Assembly (NCBI GenBank): GCA_023427825.1
Contig: JAEZAI010000390.1
Coordinates: 1-6,073, forward strand
DNA length: 6,073 nucleotides
From: Actinomycetes bacterium
Lineage (GTDB): Bacteria; Actinomycetota; Acidimicrobiia; Acidimicrobiales; Microtrichaceae
Direction: 5' to 3'
The notes under the pieces are model-generated. The model searched no databases. It was not told the origin of the DNA and saw only the letters and a program-made list of their open reading frames with translations. Positions 5,535 to 6,073 of the stretch are shown one piece after another. Position 1 is the stretch's first letter. Each line of letters starts with the position of its first letter. A program made the translations under genes and the position numbers.

Positions 5535-6073
5535 ATGACGTCCATCGACCCGATCCCGCTCTCGGAGGTCGACCTGCTCGACCTCGACGCGTTCGTGGCC
5601 GGCCGCCACCACGCGATGTTCCGCACCCTGCGGGCGGAGGATCCGGTCCACTGGGCCGAGGAACCCGACGGTCCCGGCTTCTGGTCGGTGACCAAGCACG
5701 CGGACCTGCAGACGGTGAACCGCGACACGACCACGTACTCCAGCCAGGTCGGCAGCACCCAGCGGATCGACCCCGCCGCGGACAGCGCCTTCGACACCCG
5801 CGGCGTGCTGCTGCTCGACTCGGACCCGCCCATCCACACGCGCTACCGGCGGCTGGTCAACAAGGGCTTCACGCCCCGCATGATCGGCATGCTCGAGCAG
5901 CACCTGCGGTACCGGGCCGAGCTGATCGTGGACGAGGTCATCGAGGCCGGCGAGTGCGAGTTCGTCACCGACCTCGCGGCCGAGCTGCCGCTCCAGGCGA
6001 TCGCCGAGATCATGGGCGTCCCGCAGGAGGACCGCCGGCTCATGTTCGAGTGGTCGAACACGATGATCGGCAA
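5535..6073 (+). CDS. Cytochrome P450, N-terminal part (cut by window edge)
   Basis: An open frame of 179 codons plus two bases reaches the right edge, about 40 percent of a normal bacterial P450. The catalytic half (helix I, ExxR and haem Cys) is therefore outside the window. The N-terminal pattern is typical. FWSVTKHADL (residues 49-58) belongs to the first beta-sheet region. LLLDSDPPIHTRYRRLVNKG (92-111) contains helix C, with His101 and Arg105 as the HxxxR that contacts haem propionates. GFTPRMI (111-117) and ELPLQAIAEIMGVPQEDR (150-167) follow, then WSNTMIG at the edge. These segments resemble the actinobacterial CYP125/CYP142-like group more closely than those of the divergent P450 do, so the two are related but not recent duplicates. 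Substrate and CYP family are not assignable. A strong Shine-Dalgarno sequence fixes the start. Divergent promoters with shared operator-like sites suggest co-regulation with its neighbour. Confidence 0.92.
   Translation, partial: MTSIDPIPLSEVDLLDLDAFVAGRHHAMFRTLRAEDPVHWAEEPDGPGFWSVTKHADLQTVNRDTTTYSSQVGSTQRIDPAADSAFDTRGVLLLDSDPPIHTRYRRLVNKGFTPRMIGMLEQHLRYRAELIVDEVIEAGECEFVTDLAAELPLQAIAEIMGVPQEDRRLMFEWSNTMIG

Noticed and set aside
5406..5903. Minus-strand open frames across the P450 divergent spacer and the second P450
   Set aside because: They are antisense to a clear P450 N-terminus with a strong ribosome binding site, and they would cover the operator sites.

Overview
The window looks like chromosomal DNA from a high-GC actinobacterium. 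GC is very high and third codon positions are almost all G or C. Several starts appear to be leaderless, with an actinobacterial TANNNT -10 box a few bases before the ATG. The two P450s resemble the soluble class I enzymes that are plentiful in mycobacteria, Nocardioides and acidimicrobia. I cannot name a genus from the sequence alone.

Left part (1-2807, minus strand): the start of a small predicted lipoprotein runs off the left edge. A 209-bp intergenic region separates it from a complete 795-residue family 3 glycoside hydrolase that lacks an export signal. Middle (2808-3330): a short divergent spacer leads to a plus-strand glutaredoxin-dependent arsenate reductase-like gene (ArsC/Spx fold) with a probable leaderless start. 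A long nested hairpin follows, placed so that it could terminate this gene and the convergent TetR-type regulator. Right part (3328-6073): the TetR-type regulator, a terminator-like hairpin and a complete cytochrome P450 lie on the minus strand. A 160-bp divergent promoter region follows, then the first 179 codons of a second P450 on the plus strand.

The most informative part is the spacer between the two P450s. It holds three 17-bp sites with half-sites GAACG and CGTTC. The two outer sites lie at almost the same distance from the predicted transcription start of their nearest P450 gene. The simplest reading is one repressor controlling both genes; the TetR-type protein encoded just downstream of the first P450 is the obvious candidate. 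The glycosidase and the arsenate reductase have no visible functional link to the P450 locus. No mobile element, CRISPR array or RNA gene was seen. All the gene families are known; what is new, if anything, is the arrangement and the regulatory DNA.
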